64,000 nucleotides of DNA from Streptomyces sp. MJM8645 (GCF_001625365.1 NZ_LJJF01000001.1:4165001-4229000); one strand, 5' to 3'. Positions 50,989-60,048 are shown, numbered from the stretch's first letter. Notes: a model not told the origin generated them from the letters alone. Made by a program: numbers and translations.

Positions 50989-52593
50989 GTGATCGGACGG
51001 GCGCTGAACGGGCGTTACGAACTCGTCGAGATACTCGGCGTCGGCGGCATGGCCACCGTCTGGCGCGGGCTGGACCACGTGCTGGGCCGTCAGGTGGCCG
51101 TCAAGGTCCTCAACGGGGGACTCGCCGACGACCCCCGCTTCGCCGAGCGGTTCAGCCGCGAGGCGCAGCACGCGGCCATGCTGGTGCACCCGAGGATCGT
51201 CATGGTCTTCGACTCGGGCGTCGACCAGGGCACGCCGTTCATCGTCATGGAGCTCGTCCACGGCCGTTCGCTCGCCGCCGTGCTGGCGCAGCAGCCGGGT
51301 CTGCCGGTGGAACGCGCCGTCGGCATCGCGGCGGCGGTCTGCGAGGCGCTGGCGGTCGCGCACGCGGCCGGGCTGGTCCACCGGGACATCAAACCCGGCA
51401 ACATCATGATCACCGACGACGGCGGGGTGAAGGTCGTCGACTTCGGCATCGCCCGGGCCGGTTCGTCCAGCAACCTGACCCAGACGGCGAGCGTGCTCGG
51501 TACGGCCGCCTACCTGTCGCCCGAGCAGGCCACCGCCTCGCCCCTGGACGGCCGCACCGACCTCTACGCGGTCGGCTGCGTGCTCACCGAAATGCTCACC
51601 GGCGAGACGCCGTTCACCGCCGAGACGCCGGTGGCGATCGCCTTCAAGCACGTCAGCGAGCAGCCCCTGCCGCCGTCCTACCGCCGCCCCGGCCTGCCGC
51701 CCGCGCTGGACGCGGCCGTGCTGCGCCTGCTCGCCAAGAACCCCGCCGACCGGCCGGCGGACGCCGTCGCGGCGCGGGCCGAACTCCTCTCCACCATCCC
51801 CGGGTTGGCGGTCGGCGACCCGACGGCGGAACTCCTCGCCGCCGCCACCCAGCTGCTGCCGCCCGTACGGCCGGTGAACCCCAACCAGCAGCACACCACG
51901 CTGCTCCCGCCGCAGGCCCCGGCCGTCACCTCGCTGATGGCGCCCGTCCCGCAGGGCCCGCCGGCCACTTCGCTGATGGCGCCCGTCCGGCAGGCCCCGC
52001 CCGGGGCCGCCGGCCGCAACCGCAACCGCCGCCGCAGGCCCCTCGTCCTCGGCGCACTGGGCGTGGCCGGACTCGCCGGCGTCACCGCCCTGGCCGTCGC
52101 CGCCCTGGACGAGCCCGCCGGCAACGCCGCCGCTCCCGCCAAGCCGCCGGCGGCCACCGCCCCCAGCACCCCGGCTGCCGCGCCCAGCACCCCGGCCCGC
52201 GCGTCCACCCCCGCGGCGACCCCGACGCCCACCACCGCGGCCCCCACCACCCCGGCCGGTCTCCCCACGGCCCCCAACCCGGGCATTCCCCGCAACCAGG
52301 GGGCGGCCCTCCAGCTCAACGCCTTCCGCCAGGCCGTCGTCCAGACCCCGGTCGGGGGCAAGGAGCACGACCGCCAGGCGGAGCTGCTGCGGATCCTCGA
52401 CGACGCCTCCGCCCGCCTCAACGAGGGCAATCCGGACGACGCGGCCCAGGAGCTCAAGGACGCCCAGAAGGTGATCCGCGACCTGGCCAAGAAGCACGCC
52501 ATCGACGGCCCCACCAGCGCCAACTGGAACGCCCGCCTCGGCGCCCTGCTGATCACCCTGCACGCCACGGCCGCCGACAACCAGGACTGGTGA
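50989..52593 (+). CDS. PknB-type Ser/Thr protein kinase, membrane-anchored
   Basis: 534 residues. Kinase domain about 8-270: GVGGMATVW (Gly loop), VAVKVL (Lys), LVHRDIKPGN (catalytic loop), VVDFGIAR (DFG), YLSPEQA (APE region). A Pro-rich juxtamembrane part holds a duplicated TSLMAPV motif, followed by one TM segment near 350 (PLVLGALGVAGLAGVTALAVAAL), an Ala/Pro/Thr-rich stalk and a helical extracytoplasmic domain. No PASTA repeats. GTG with GGGGAG upstream. All catalytic residues are present, so it should be active. Signal unknown. Confidence 0.95.
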   Translation: MIGRALNGRYELVEILGVGGMATVWRGLDHVLGRQVAVKVLNGGLADDPRFAERFSREAQHAAMLVHPRIVMVFDSGVDQGTPFIVMELVHGRSLAAVLAQQPGLPVERAVGIAAAVCEALAVAHAAGLVHRDIKPGNIMITDDGGVKVVDFGIARAGSSSNLTQTASVLGTAAYLSPEQATASPLDGRTDLYAVGCVLTEMLTGETPFTAETPVAIAFKHVSEQPLPPSYRRPGLPPALDAAVLRLLAKNPADRPADAVAARAELLSTIPGLAVGDPTAELLAAATQLLPPVRPVNPNQQHTTLLPPQAPAVTSLMAPVPQGPPATSLMAPVRQAPPGAAGRNRNRRRRPLVLGALGVAGLAGVTALAVAALDEPAGNAAAPAKPPAATAPSTPAAAPSTPARASTPAATPTPTTAAPTTPAGLPTAPNPGIPRNQGAALQLNAFRQAVVQTPVGGKEHDRQAELLRILDDASARLNEGNPDDAAQELKDAQKVIRDLAKKHAIDGPTSANWNARLGALLITLHATAADNQDW

Positions 52594-52626
52594 CCGCAGG
52601 GCCCAAGTTCTGTCCGACGGGGCGCT

Positions 52627-53253
52627 TCAGCGCGCGGCCGCGGGCTGTTCGGCGGCCCAGACGAACCCGTCCGGGTCGGTGAAGGTTCCGGCGGTGCCGC
52701 CGATCACGAGCCGGTGCGATCCGCTGCCGTCGGGGGAGACTCCGGCGTCCTTGGCGAGGGCCCGGCGCTTGTACAGCGCGAGCTTGACCGGGCTGGACCC
52801 GGTGGCGAACTCGACGTACACCGGGCCGAAGCTCTTCGCCACGGCGAGGCCGCGGTCGACGTAGAACCGCTTGCTCGCGGAGACGTCCGCGACTCCCAGC
52901 AGGAGCACGAGCTGGTCGATCCGCCGGGTGGCCGGGCCGGTGTCCTTCTTCGCGGAGGTCGCGATCTTCCAGATCGTCCCGTCCGGGGCCTGGACGACGC
53001 CGCCGTAGCCCCAGAGCGACTTCGCGGCGGGCTTGAGGGCGGTGGCGCCGGCGTCGAGGGCGGCGTCGACGAAGCCGTCGACGGTGGCGGGCTGGGACAC
53101 CGTGAGCGACAGTGTGAACCCGCGGAAGCCGGTGGTCGGCTCCTGCGAGGCCCGCAGGCGCAGCTGCGTGTCCAGGCCGAAGGCGGTGGTGTAGAAACTG
53201 CGGGCGGCCGTGGGGTCGGCGACGTCGAGGATGAGGGAGTCGATGGAAGTCAT
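52627..53253 (-). CDS. double-VOC (glyoxalase-fold) protein
   Basis: 208 residues made of two beta-alpha-beta-beta-beta modules of the vicinal-oxygen-chelate fold (LILDVADPTAARSFYTTAFGL and LVLLLGVADVSASKRFYVDRGL). Metal ligands typical of glyoxalase I are not obvious. ATG overlaps the stop of the AraC-type regulator (ATGA). Converges with the kinase gene, 33 bp away. Probably an antibiotic-binding or small-molecule-binding protein; substrate unknown. Confidence 0.88.
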   Translation of the reverse strand: MTSIDSLILDVADPTAARSFYTTAFGLDTQLRLRASQEPTTGFRGFTLSLTVSQPATVDGFVDAALDAGATALKPAAKSLWGYGGVVQAPDGTIWKIATSAKKDTGPATRRIDQLVLLLGVADVSASKRFYVDRGLAVAKSFGPVYVEFATGSSPVKLALYKRRALAKDAGVSPDGSGSHRLVIGGTAGTFTDPDGFVWAAEQPAAAR

Positions 53254-53687
53254 GTCCTCCACGCTAGGCGCGGCCCGGTGGCCGGGGCTTCTCGAATCCT
53301 GACCGGTCCGGGGGCCCGTCGTGCGCGGCGCCGGTAGTCGTCGGGCGGCATGCCGACCAGTTCGGCGAAGCGGGTGCGGAAGGCGTCCGGCGAGGTGCAG
53401 CCGACCGCGCGGCGGACCGCGGTGACGCCGAGGCCGCCGCCGCGCAGGAACGCGGCCGCGCGCTCGACGCGACGCGCCGTCAGGTAGCCGTACGGCGAGT
53501 CGCCGTAGGCCAGCCGGAACTCGCGGCTGAGCTGCCCGGCCGCCAGGCCGGCGTCGCGCGCGAGCGCCAGGACGTCGAGTGGCCGCGCGTACTCGCGGTC
53601 GATCCGGTCCCGGACGCGGCGCAGCCGTGCGAGGTCTTTCAGGCGCTGCGCCGCCGCGCGGGCGCGGGCCCACGAGGGGTGACACAC
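53250..53687 (-). CDS. AraC-family HTH regulator
   Basis: 145 residues. One AraC/XylS DNA-binding domain: IDREYARPLDVLALARDAGLAAGQLSREFRLAYG and AVRRAVGCTSPDAFRTRFAELVGMPPDDYRRR. No ligand-binding half. The GTG at 53687 has GAGGAG about 8 nt upstream; an earlier GTG at 53753 is possible. Overlaps the VOC gene by 4 bp, so both are co-translated. Regulation of the two neighbouring VOC genes is likely. Confidence 0.88.
   Translation of the reverse strand: MCHPSWARARAAAQRLKDLARLRRVRDRIDREYARPLDVLALARDAGLAAGQLSREFRLAYGDSPYGYLTARRVERAAAFLRGGGLGVTAVRRAVGCTSPDAFRTRFAELVGMPPDDYRRRARRAPGPVRIREAPATGPRLAWRT
53288..53305 (-). promoter_or_regulatory. conserved 18-bp promoter element before VOC gene 1
   Basis: CTTCTCGAATCCTGACCG lies 34 bp upstream of the first VOC ATG (inside the 3' end of the AraC gene) and is repeated exactly at 54229-54246 before the second VOC gene. 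Both are followed at equal distance by CTAGG toward the gene. The pair looks like a -35/-10 arrangement or a shared operator. Confidence 0.65.
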
Positions 53688-53784
53688 GGGAGGACTCCTC
53701 TCACCGGGCCCGACTCCGGCCGTCGCGGCCGTCGCGGTCGTCAGGGACTGCACGGCCCGTACGGCCGGCGCGCGGCCGGACGGC

Positions 53785-54195
53785 TCAGCGCAGCTCCTGG
53801 ATGCGGATCAGGTTGCCGGCGGGGTCGCGGAAGGCGCAGTCGCGGATGCCGTACGGCTGCTCGGTCGGTTCCTGGACGACCTCGGCGCCGCCGGCCTGCA
53901 CCGCCCGGAAGGTGCCGTCGAGGTCCCGGGTGGCCAGCAGGATCCAGCCGTAGGTGCCCTTGGCCATCATCTCGGCGATGGTGCGGCGCTCGTCCTCGGT
54001 GACCCCGGGGTCGACGGCCGGCGGCGCCAGGAGGATGGAGGTGTCGGGCCGCCCGGCGGGGCCGACGGTGATCCAGCGCATCTTGCCCTGCCCGACGTCG
54101 CCGCGGACCTCGAAGCCGAGGACGTCGCGGTAGAAGACCAGGGACGCGTCCGGGTCGTCGTGCGGGAGGACGCTGGTGTGAATGGTGATGTCCAT
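53785..54195 (-). CDS. VOC-family (glyoxalase-fold) protein
   Basis: 136 residues: HTSVLPHDDPDASLVFYRDVLGFEV at the start and FRDPAGNLIRIQEL at the end, the classic halves of a single VOC module pair. ATG at 54195. It lies 97 bp upstream of the AraC gene on the same strand. The promoter carries the 18-bp element shared with the first VOC gene. Substrate unknown. Confidence 0.9.
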   Translation of the reverse strand: MDITIHTSVLPHDDPDASLVFYRDVLGFEVRGDVGQGKMRWITVGPAGRPDTSILLAPPAVDPGVTEDERRTIAEMMAKGTYGWILLATRDLDGTFRAVQAGGAEVVQEPTEQPYGIRDCAFRDPAGNLIRIQELR

Positions 54196-54228
54196 GGCGC
54201 CGATGCTAGGTGTGGCCGCGCGGGCGTG

Positions 54229-54246
54229 CTTCTCGAATCCTGACCG
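54229..54246 (-). promoter_or_regulatory. conserved 18-bp promoter element before VOC gene 2
   Basis: Exact copy of the element at 53288-53305, 33 bp before the ATG of this VOC gene, with CTAGG at the same distance downstream. Confidence 0.65.
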
Positions 54247-54280
54247 ATCGGGCGCGGCCGTCCACAGCCTGTGGACAACG

Positions 54281-54814
54281 TCACGGCTTGCGGTGGCTCC
54301 GGGTCTCGACGTTCGCCCGGATCGCCCGCGACAGCGTCCCCGCCGCCGTGGCGAGGAAGACGAAGGTGTACCCGATCTGCAGGATCACCACGAGGCGGGG
54401 CGCCTGTGCGGCCGGGGTGATGTCGCCGTAGCCGACGGTGGCCAGGGTGACGACGGTGAAGTACAGGGCGTCGAGCCGGGTGACCAGCCCATCGAAATCG
54501 CCCGGACGGGCGGCCATGACGTAGTAGGTCGCGGCGAAGATGGTCATCGCGAGGAAGATCAGGAAGGACAGCCAGGCCACCGGGCGCTTCGCGTCGCCCC
54601 GCAGCACGGCGGTGGTCTTCGCCAGCAGCAGGCCGCTCAGGCCGACCAGCGCGGCGGTGAACACGAGCCAGCTGAGGACGGGGTGGTGGTAGCCGAGCCG
54701 GCGCAGGGGGAGAATCCAGTACGCGAGGATCAGCGCGGTGCAGGCGCCCAGCAGCCAGAGCGCGGACCTCGGGTCGACCCGGCCTTGCGGTGGTGGTGGC
54801 TGGCTTCCGGACAT
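54281..54814 (-). CDS. two-TM-type potassium channel
   Basis: 177 residues. Four hydrophobic segments, with the pore helix and selectivity filter TLATVGYGDITP between the last two. TVGYGD is the K+ filter. No RCK or cyclic-nucleotide domain follows, so it is a short Ion_trans_2-type channel. ATG at 54814. Isolated on the minus strand; role probably in K+ homeostasis. Confidence 0.93.
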   Translation of the reverse strand: MSGSQPPPPQGRVDPRSALWLLGACTALILAYWILPLRRLGYHHPVLSWLVFTAALVGLSGLLLAKTTAVLRGDAKRPVAWLSFLIFLAMTIFAATYYVMAARPGDFDGLVTRLDALYFTVVTLATVGYGDITPAAQAPRLVVILQIGYTFVFLATAAGTLSRAIRANVETRSHRKP

Positions 54815-54930
54815 CGCGTCCAGCCTGCGGCTGCGCCGGGTCGGGCGCGTCCCGGGCTGGGCCGTTCGGGCCGGACCGTCCGGGGGCGGGTCGGCGGCGG
54901 CCGCGGTACCGGCCCCCGCCGACCCGCCCC

Positions 54931-56361
54931 TCAGGCGGAGGCCGGGGCTCCTCCGTCCGGTCGGCCGGGCTCGTCCAGCAGCTCCAGCACCGCCAGGACG
55001 GCGACCAGCGCGAGCGCCAGACAGAGCGTCACCAGCACCGTCGGATAGCTCCACAGCACGAACGCCAGCGCCGCGCCCGCGACCGCCGCCCAGCCCAGCC
55101 AGGCCTTCCAGCGGTGGACGAACCGCCCGACCGGGCCGAGCCGCAGCCCGGCCCGTTCGGCGGTGGTCCGCGCCGCGCCGAGCCCCGCGTGCCAGCCGCC
55201 GCGCGCGGTGCGGGCCCAGCGCCCGCCGCCGCTGATCCAGGCGCCGAGCGCGACGACCAGGCCGAGCGCGATCACCACCCGGACGGCGGAGCGCAGGTAG
55301 CGCACCAGCGCGTCGTACACCGCCTGGGCGGCCGACTGGTCCACCCCGGCGGGGAGCCCGTCCAGGTAGACGGCCCGGAACACGCTCAGCCCGATGCCCA
55401 GCAGCAGCGCCCCGCCGGCCATCCCCAGCGCCGCCGTGACCGCCGCCCGGCGCCGCCGGACCGCGAGCAGCACCCCGCCGACCGCGCAGGCCAGCGTGAG
55501 CACCGGCATCCAGAAGCCGGCCAGGTCCAGCAGCCGCAGGCCGGTGCGGACCTTGGGGATGGCGGAGGACTGCACCAGCGTGAACGAGGTGTGGATCTCC
55601 GGGATCCTCGCGGCCGGCGTGAGCCCGTTGTCGACCAGCGCGGTCTTCACCCGGGCGATCACCGGGGCGAGGTCGAGCACCACGGTGTCGTTCCTGACCT
55701 CGACGGCGCCGCCGCCCTGCCCGGTCAGCATCCGGTCGATCGCGGTGTGCGCCTGCCGGTTGACGTCCGTCCAGAGGGTGGCGAAGGCGTTGCTGTCCAC
55801 CACCCGCTGGACCTGGTTGCGGACGAAGCCGGTGAGCCCGTCGGTGAGGGCCTGGCCGATGCCGTTCAGCAGCGCGCCGAGCTTGGGCCGGTCGTCGGGG
55901 GCGATGGTGTCGAGCAGCGAGTCGACCGGGATCCGCGTCACGATCTCGTCGGTGACCCGGTTGGTGACGGCCGCTCTGACCGCCGGGTCCCTGGCCAGCG
56001 GCGCCATCGTTGCGACGTACCGGTCGGTGTCGCCGATCTCCGACCTCGCCCACACCGCGACGGCGCTCAGCGGGGTCAGCACGCAGGCCAGCAGGATCAG
56101 CAGGACGGCGAAGAGGGAGCGCACCCGGTGGCGGTCCGGGCGGGTCTCCAACTGCCGGGTGAGCCGCGCCTGGTGGGCCTCGGCGGCGTTCAGGCGGGCC
56201 CGCAGGTCGGCCAGCTCGTCGGGCGACCCGGCGGGCGGTTCACCGGGGGGTTCACCGGGGGGTCCGCCCGGCGGTCCGGCAGACGGTCCGCCCGGGGGTC
56301 CACCCGGGGGTCCGACGGGCGGTCTGACGGGCGGCTCGTCGCCCGGTTCGTCGGTGGGCAT
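54931..56361 (-). CDS. integral membrane protein with Pro/Gly-rich N-terminus
   Basis: About 476 residues from ATG 56361 (CGGAG upstream; an ATG at 56391 would add 10). The N-terminal ~50 residues are a Pro-Gly repeat (PPGGPPGG/GEPPGEPP), then a short coiled-coil-like stretch (LADLRARLNAAEAHQARLTRQL). A TM helix follows, then a large extracytoplasmic region (RYVATMAPLARDPAVRAAV) and three to five TM segments. This type is one I recall from streptomycetes, but no biochemical role is known to me. Confidence 0.78.
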   Translation of the reverse strand: MPTDEPGDEPPVRPPVGPPGGPPGGPSAGPPGGPPGEPPGEPPAGSPDELADLRARLNAAEAHQARLTRQLETRPDRHRVRSLFAVLLILLACVLTPLSAVAVWARSEIGDTDRYVATMAPLARDPAVRAAVTNRVTDEIVTRIPVDSLLDTIAPDDRPKLGALLNGIGQALTDGLTGFVRNQVQRVVDSNAFATLWTDVNRQAHTAIDRMLTGQGGGAVEVRNDTVVLDLAPVIARVKTALVDNGLTPAARIPEIHTSFTLVQSSAIPKVRTGLRLLDLAGFWMPVLTLACAVGGVLLAVRRRRAAVTAALGMAGGALLLGIGLSVFRAVYLDGLPAGVDQSAAQAVYDALVRYLRSAVRVVIALGLVVALGAWISGGGRWARTARGGWHAGLGAARTTAERAGLRLGPVGRFVHRWKAWLGWAAVAGAALAFVLWSYPTVLVTLCLALALVAVLAVLELLDEPGRPDGGAPASA

Positions 56362-56460
56362 GCCGCGACTCCGTTCCTCCGGTAGGTGCATACCAGGAGA
56401 TAACGGATCAGATCGGACGGCCAGTCGGGAGCGCCGTGAGCAGCCCGGATGCAGCAGAAA

Positions 56461-56492
56461 CCCCCGGCACCGTCATCGGACGGTACCGGGGG
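56461..56492 (-). terminator. hairpin terminator after tatA
   Basis: CCCCCGGCACCGTC pairs with GACGGTACCGGGGG with one mismatch and an ATCG loop, 20 bp past the TatA stop codon. Confidence 0.7.
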
Positions 56493-56512
56493 CTTCCGGA
56501 AAAGAGCGGGAC

Positions 56513-56809
56513 TCAGACGGCCGTCTCGGGCCGCTTCGTCTCGGTGGCCTTGGTCACGTTGGTCGGCGTGACGGCCGGCGGGGTCGTGGCGGCCGGCTGC
56601 GGCGCGGCGGTGCTCTGCGCGGTGCCGGCGCTCTGCGCCGCGTCCGCCGGGGCTTCGTCCTCGCGCAGCGCCTTCGTCTCCGCCTTCAGGATGCGCATCG
56701 ACTTGCCGAGGCCGCGGGCCATCTCCGGCAGCTTCTTCGACCCGAACAGCAGGATGACGATCGCCAGCACCACCAGGAGGTGCCAGGGCTCAAGACCGTT
56801 CCGCAGCAT
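56513..56809 (-). CDS. tatA: Sec-independent translocase subunit TatA
   Basis: 98 residues. N-terminal TM helix (LLVVLAIVILLFG), the FGSKKLPEMARGLGKSM hinge and amphipathic helix typical of TatA, then an Ala/Pro/Thr-rich tail. It forms the pore-like oligomers that carry folded proteins across the membrane with TatB/TatC, which are not here, so this may be an extra or the unlinked copy usual in streptomycetes. ATG at 56809. Confidence 0.92.
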   Translation of the reverse strand: MLRNGLEPWHLLVVLAIVILLFGSKKLPEMARGLGKSMRILKAETKALREDEAPADAAQSAGTAQSTAAPQPAATTPPAVTPTNVTKATETKRPETAV

Positions 56810-57101
56810 CCCTGGCCACCGGTCCCTTCTTGTCTAGAGTCAAGGGTGGGCGAGCGCCCGTGCTGGCCAGTATGCCTGGCGACGACGGCGAACGGATACA
56901 CCGGCCGGGAAACGCTGGCCAAAAAGCAGGTGCCGTTCGAGCGGAACGCGAGCGCCCGCGGCAGCGGCCGGAACCGGCCCGGTCCGGCCCGCGCACCCGT
57001 GACCAGCCCGCACGGCACCGCGCCGCGCAACACCCGCCCCTCGGGCCCCTTCGCTCCCGTCGCCGGGGGCCGCAGCCGACAACCGCCCGATCGGTGGCGG
57101 T

Positions 57102-57671
57102 TCAGTACACGAAGGGCACGAGTCGCTTCGACATCCGCCGGTATTGCGCGTACTCCGGCCCGAAGGCGGCCAGCAGCAGCCGCTCCTCGGCGGCGATCCG
57201 CCAGCCGTACGCGCCGAGCAGCAGCGCCGGCACCAGCAGGGCCGCCGGCCAGCTGCCCAGGCCGAGCGCGTAGCCCGTCCAGACCAGCAGGCTGCCGGCG
57301 TAGCCGGGGTGGCGGATCTGCCGGTACGGGCCGCTGCGGACGACGCGCTGGGTGTCCACGGTGCGCAGGGTGCGGGTGTAGTAGCGGCCCAGGGTGCGCA
57401 TGCCCCAGGCCCGCAGCGCCAGCCCGGCGGCGATCAGTGCGATCCCGAACCAGCGGGCCCAGGGCGGCAGTTCGCCGATCCCGGCGCGGCCGAACAGCAC
57501 CACGACCAGCACCGCGGCGACGTAGCAGGCGAGCAGCAGCCGGGTCGAGCCGCGGTCGCGGCCGTCCGCGCGCCAGGTGCCGGCGGCGGAGTCCTCGCGG
57601 CGGCGCAGCAGCAGCTCGTAGCCGACCCAGCAGAGCATGCCGAGGAGGGAGAGCAGGGTCGTCAGGGACAT
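57102..57671 (-). CDS. isoprenylcysteine carboxyl methyltransferase (ICMT/PEMT)-family membrane protein
   Basis: 189 residues with four to five TM segments and the family C-terminal pattern: YRQIRHPGYAGSLLVWTGYAL, then AEERLLLAAFGPEYAQYRRMSKRLVPFVY. These are the SAM-contacting RHP and EE motifs. Bacterial members methylate lipids or quinone-type products; the substrate here is unknown. ATG at 57671. The 292-bp stretch between this gene and tatA (56810-57101) shows no recognisable element. Confidence 0.88.
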   Translation of the reverse strand: MSLTTLLSLLGMLCWVGYELLLRRREDSAAGTWRADGRDRGSTRLLLACYVAAVLVVVLFGRAGIGELPPWARWFGIALIAAGLALRAWGMRTLGRYYTRTLRTVDTQRVVRSGPYRQIRHPGYAGSLLVWTGYALGLGSWPAALLVPALLLGAYGWRIAAEERLLLAAFGPEYAQYRRMSKRLVPFVY

Positions 57672-57822
57672 ACGGCGGCTCCCGGCGGAGAGGAGGGACG
57701 GGCCACGTACCCCTTCACGGTCCTCCCCGGGGCCCGCCGACACACGCCCCCGGGGGTGGACGCCCCGCCCTCCACCCCCAGGTGGACCGTCCGGCCCGCC
57801 CGTCGGGCTCGATAAGCAACAG

Positions 57823-57839
57823 ATGTACAACTGCTACAT
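57823..57839 (+). promoter_or_regulatory. palindromic operator/promoter of the toxin-antitoxin pair
   Basis: ATGTA-CAACTGC-TACAT is an inverted repeat in an AT-rich patch 7 bp before the antitoxin ATG. TACATT overlaps a possible -10. This is the usual layout for Phd/YefM self-repression. Confidence 0.55.
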
Positions 57840-57846
57840 TGACGTC

Positions 57847-58128
57847 ATGAGCGAGCCAGTGATCGAGTCGATGGCCGAGGTCCGGAGTCATCTCGCGGAT
57901 GTGATCGACCGGGCGCGACGTGACGAGACTCCGACGATCATCACGAGGCGCGGTCGGCAGGAGGCGGTGGTGATCGACATCGCCGAGTACCAGCGCCTGC
58001 GGGAAGTCGCCGAGCAGGCCGAAGACGAGTGGCTGAACCGCCTTGCGGACGAGGCAGAGGCCGAGGGCCTCGAAGGCTCCGTGTCGCTGGAGGAAATGGC
58101 CGCCATGCTCCGCGAACACCACGGCTGA
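57847..58128 (+). CDS. Phd/YefM-family antitoxin
   Basis: 93 residues. SMAEVRSHLADVIDRARRDE and ITRRGRQEAVVIDIAEYQRLRE are the Phd/YefM DNA-binding fold. The acidic C-terminal half (EDEWLNRLADEAEAEG, LEEMAAMLREHHG) should wrap the toxin. ATG at 57847, just after the palindrome. Followed after 5 bp by the RelE-type toxin gene. Confidence 0.93.
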   Translation: MSEPVIESMAEVRSHLADVIDRARRDETPTIITRRGRQEAVVIDIAEYQRLREVAEQAEDEWLNRLADEAEAEGLEGSVSLEEMAAMLREHHG

Positions 58129-58133
58129 GCGCG

Positions 58134-58412
58134 ATGGGGTATGTCACGCGGTTCAGTCCTGGCGCGCAACGGGATCTTCTCAAGGTGCCCAGGCCGGACG
58201 CTGTCCGCATCCTGCACCGCCTCGCCGAGTTGCAGAAGGCGCTGGACGTCGGCGACACCTCGGGTTTCGACATCAAGTCGCTCCAGGGGCACCAAGCCCG
58301 GTGGCGGCTGAGGGTGGGGGACTACCGGGTGCTGTACACGGTCGAAGACGGAGTGCTGATCGTCTGGGTCATGGCGGTCGGCAACCGTCGTGAGGTCTAC
58401 CGGCACCGGTAG
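58134..58412 (+). CDS. RelE/ParE-family toxin
   Basis: 92 residues. GYVTRFSPGAQRDLLKVP, then SLQGHQARWRLRVGDYRVLYTVEDGVLIVWVMAVGNRREVYR. The RLRVGDYRVLY core and the C-terminal Arg/Tyr pattern are those of RelE-type mRNA interferases. ATG 5 bp after the antitoxin stop. Together they make a complete type II toxin-antitoxin module. Confidence 0.93.
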   Translation: MGYVTRFSPGAQRDLLKVPRPDAVRILHRLAELQKALDVGDTSGFDIKSLQGHQARWRLRVGDYRVLYTVEDGVLIVWVMAVGNRREVYRHR

Positions 58413-58430
58413 GGGCCGGCGGGAACGGCG

Positions 58431-58462
58431 GAGAGCCCCCGCCCGAGGGGGCGGGGGCTCTC
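58431..58462. terminator. bidirectional hairpin terminator
   Basis: Perfect 14-bp stem (GAGAGCCCCCGCCC with its complement) and a 4-nt loop, between the converging toxin and MFS transporter genes. Confidence 0.82.
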
Positions 58463-58491
58463 GATGACTCGCGTGGATCGGTCCTGGTGGG

Positions 58492-60048
58492 TCAGACGGT
58501 GACGGCCTCGGGTGCGGTCTCCGGGGCCGGGGCGGCGGCGGGGAGGTGGCGCATCAGGCGGTAGGCCAGCAGGGCGGCGCCGAGGGCGAAGACCAGGCCG
58601 ACCACTGCGGCGACGTGCAGGCCGTCGGTGAAGGCGGCCCGGGCGGTCTCCAGCAGGTCCGTGCCGATCCGGCCGGGCAGGTGGCCGGCGACGGTGACCG
58701 CGCCGCCGAGGGTGTCCTGGGCGGTCCGGGCGGCCTCGCCGTCGACGCCCGCGGGGAGGGCGCCGTCCAGCTGGTGGCGGTAGACGGCGGCGCCGGCCGC
58801 GCCGAGCAGGGCGATGCCGAGTGAGCTGCCGAGTTCGACGGCGGTCTCGGAGGTGGCGGAGGCGGCGCCGGCCTGCTCGACGGGGGCGGCGGAGACGACC
58901 ATTTCGGCGGTCATGGTCATGGTGCCGACGGTGCCGGCGGCGAGGACGCCCGCCGCGACGAGGATGAGCGCCAGCGGGGAGTGCGCGCCGACCTGGGTCA
59001 TCAGCGCGAAGCCCGCCGCGCCGACCAGGAATCCGCCGCCCATCAGGGCCGCCGGGCGGACCTTGCCGGCCAGCGCCGAGCTGGTGCCGACGGCCGCGCC
59101 GACGCCGACGCTGGGCACCAGCGACCAGAGCGAGGCGGTGAGCGGGCTCATGCCCTTGACCAGTTGCAGGTACTGCGAGGTGAAGAGGGCGAAGCCCATC
59201 ATCGCGAACATCGCGATGGTGTTGACGCTGATCGCGCCGCTGAAGGTGCGGATCCGGAACAGGCCGAGGTCGATCAGCGGGTCGGCGGCGGTGCGCTGGC
59301 GCCGGACGAATGCGGCGGCCAGCAGCAGGCCGGCCGGGACGGCGAGGGCGGGCAGCGGGCTCCAGCCGTCCACGGCGAGGGTCTTGACGCCGTAGACCAG
59401 CGGCAGGATCGCGGCCATCGAGAGCGCGGCGCCGGGCAGGTCGAAGCGGCCGGTGCGTGCGGTGGAGCGGTACTCGGGGAGCAGGGCGGGCGCGGTGAGC
59501 AGCACCAGGGCCATCACCGGGACGGCGACCAGGAACGTGGAGCCCCACCAGAAGTGGTCGAGCAGCAGGCCGCCGGCGACCGGGCCGAGGGTGGCGCCGG
59601 CGGTGAGGACGCCGCCCCAGGCGCCGAGGGCGATCTGCCGCTGCTTGGGGTCGTGGAACATGTTGCGGATCAGCGCGAGCGTCGAGGGCATCACGGTGGC
59701 CCCGGCGACGCCGAGCAGGGCGCGGGCGGCGATCAGCTGGCCGGCGGTGTCGGCCCGGGCGGCGAGCAGCGAGGCGCCGATGAAGCCGGCGGCGCCGATC
59801 ATCAGCAGCCGGCGGCGGCCGATCCGGTCGCCGAGCGAGCCCATGGTGATGAGCAGCCCGGCGAGCAGGAACGAGTACATGTCCATGATCCACAGCTGCT
59901 GGGTGCCGCTGGGCGCAAGCGTGGTGGAGATGAAGGGGACGGCGAAGAAGAGCACGCCCATGTCCATGGCCAGGACGAGGGTCGGGAGCAGGAGGACGGC
60001 CAGGCCGATCCATTCGCGACGGCCTGCGCGGCCGGTGGTTGCGGTCAT
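58492..60048 (-). CDS. MFS drug exporter, DHA2 family (14 TM)
   Basis: 518 residues with about 14 TM segments. Motif A in GSLGDRIGRRRLL and motif C-like GVLTAGATLGPVAGGLL mark a drug/H+ antiporter of the EmrB/SmvA type. ATG at 60048. It diverges from a TetR-family gene across 135 bp packed with repeats, the standard arrangement for a drug-induced efflux pump. Confidence 0.94.
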   Translation of the reverse strand: MTATTGRAGRREWIGLAVLLLPTLVLAMDMGVLFFAVPFISTTLAPSGTQQLWIMDMYSFLLAGLLITMGSLGDRIGRRRLLMIGAAGFIGASLLAARADTAGQLIAARALLGVAGATVMPSTLALIRNMFHDPKQRQIALGAWGGVLTAGATLGPVAGGLLLDHFWWGSTFLVAVPVMALVLLTAPALLPEYRSTARTGRFDLPGAALSMAAILPLVYGVKTLAVDGWSPLPALAVPAGLLLAAAFVRRQRTAADPLIDLGLFRIRTFSGAISVNTIAMFAMMGFALFTSQYLQLVKGMSPLTASLWSLVPSVGVGAAVGTSSALAGKVRPAALMGGGFLVGAAGFALMTQVGAHSPLALILVAAGVLAAGTVGTMTMTAEMVVSAAPVEQAGAASATSETAVELGSSLGIALLGAAGAAVYRHQLDGALPAGVDGEAARTAQDTLGGAVTVAGHLPGRIGTDLLETARAAFTDGLHVAAVVGLVFALGAALLAYRLMRHLPAAAPAPETAPEAVTV

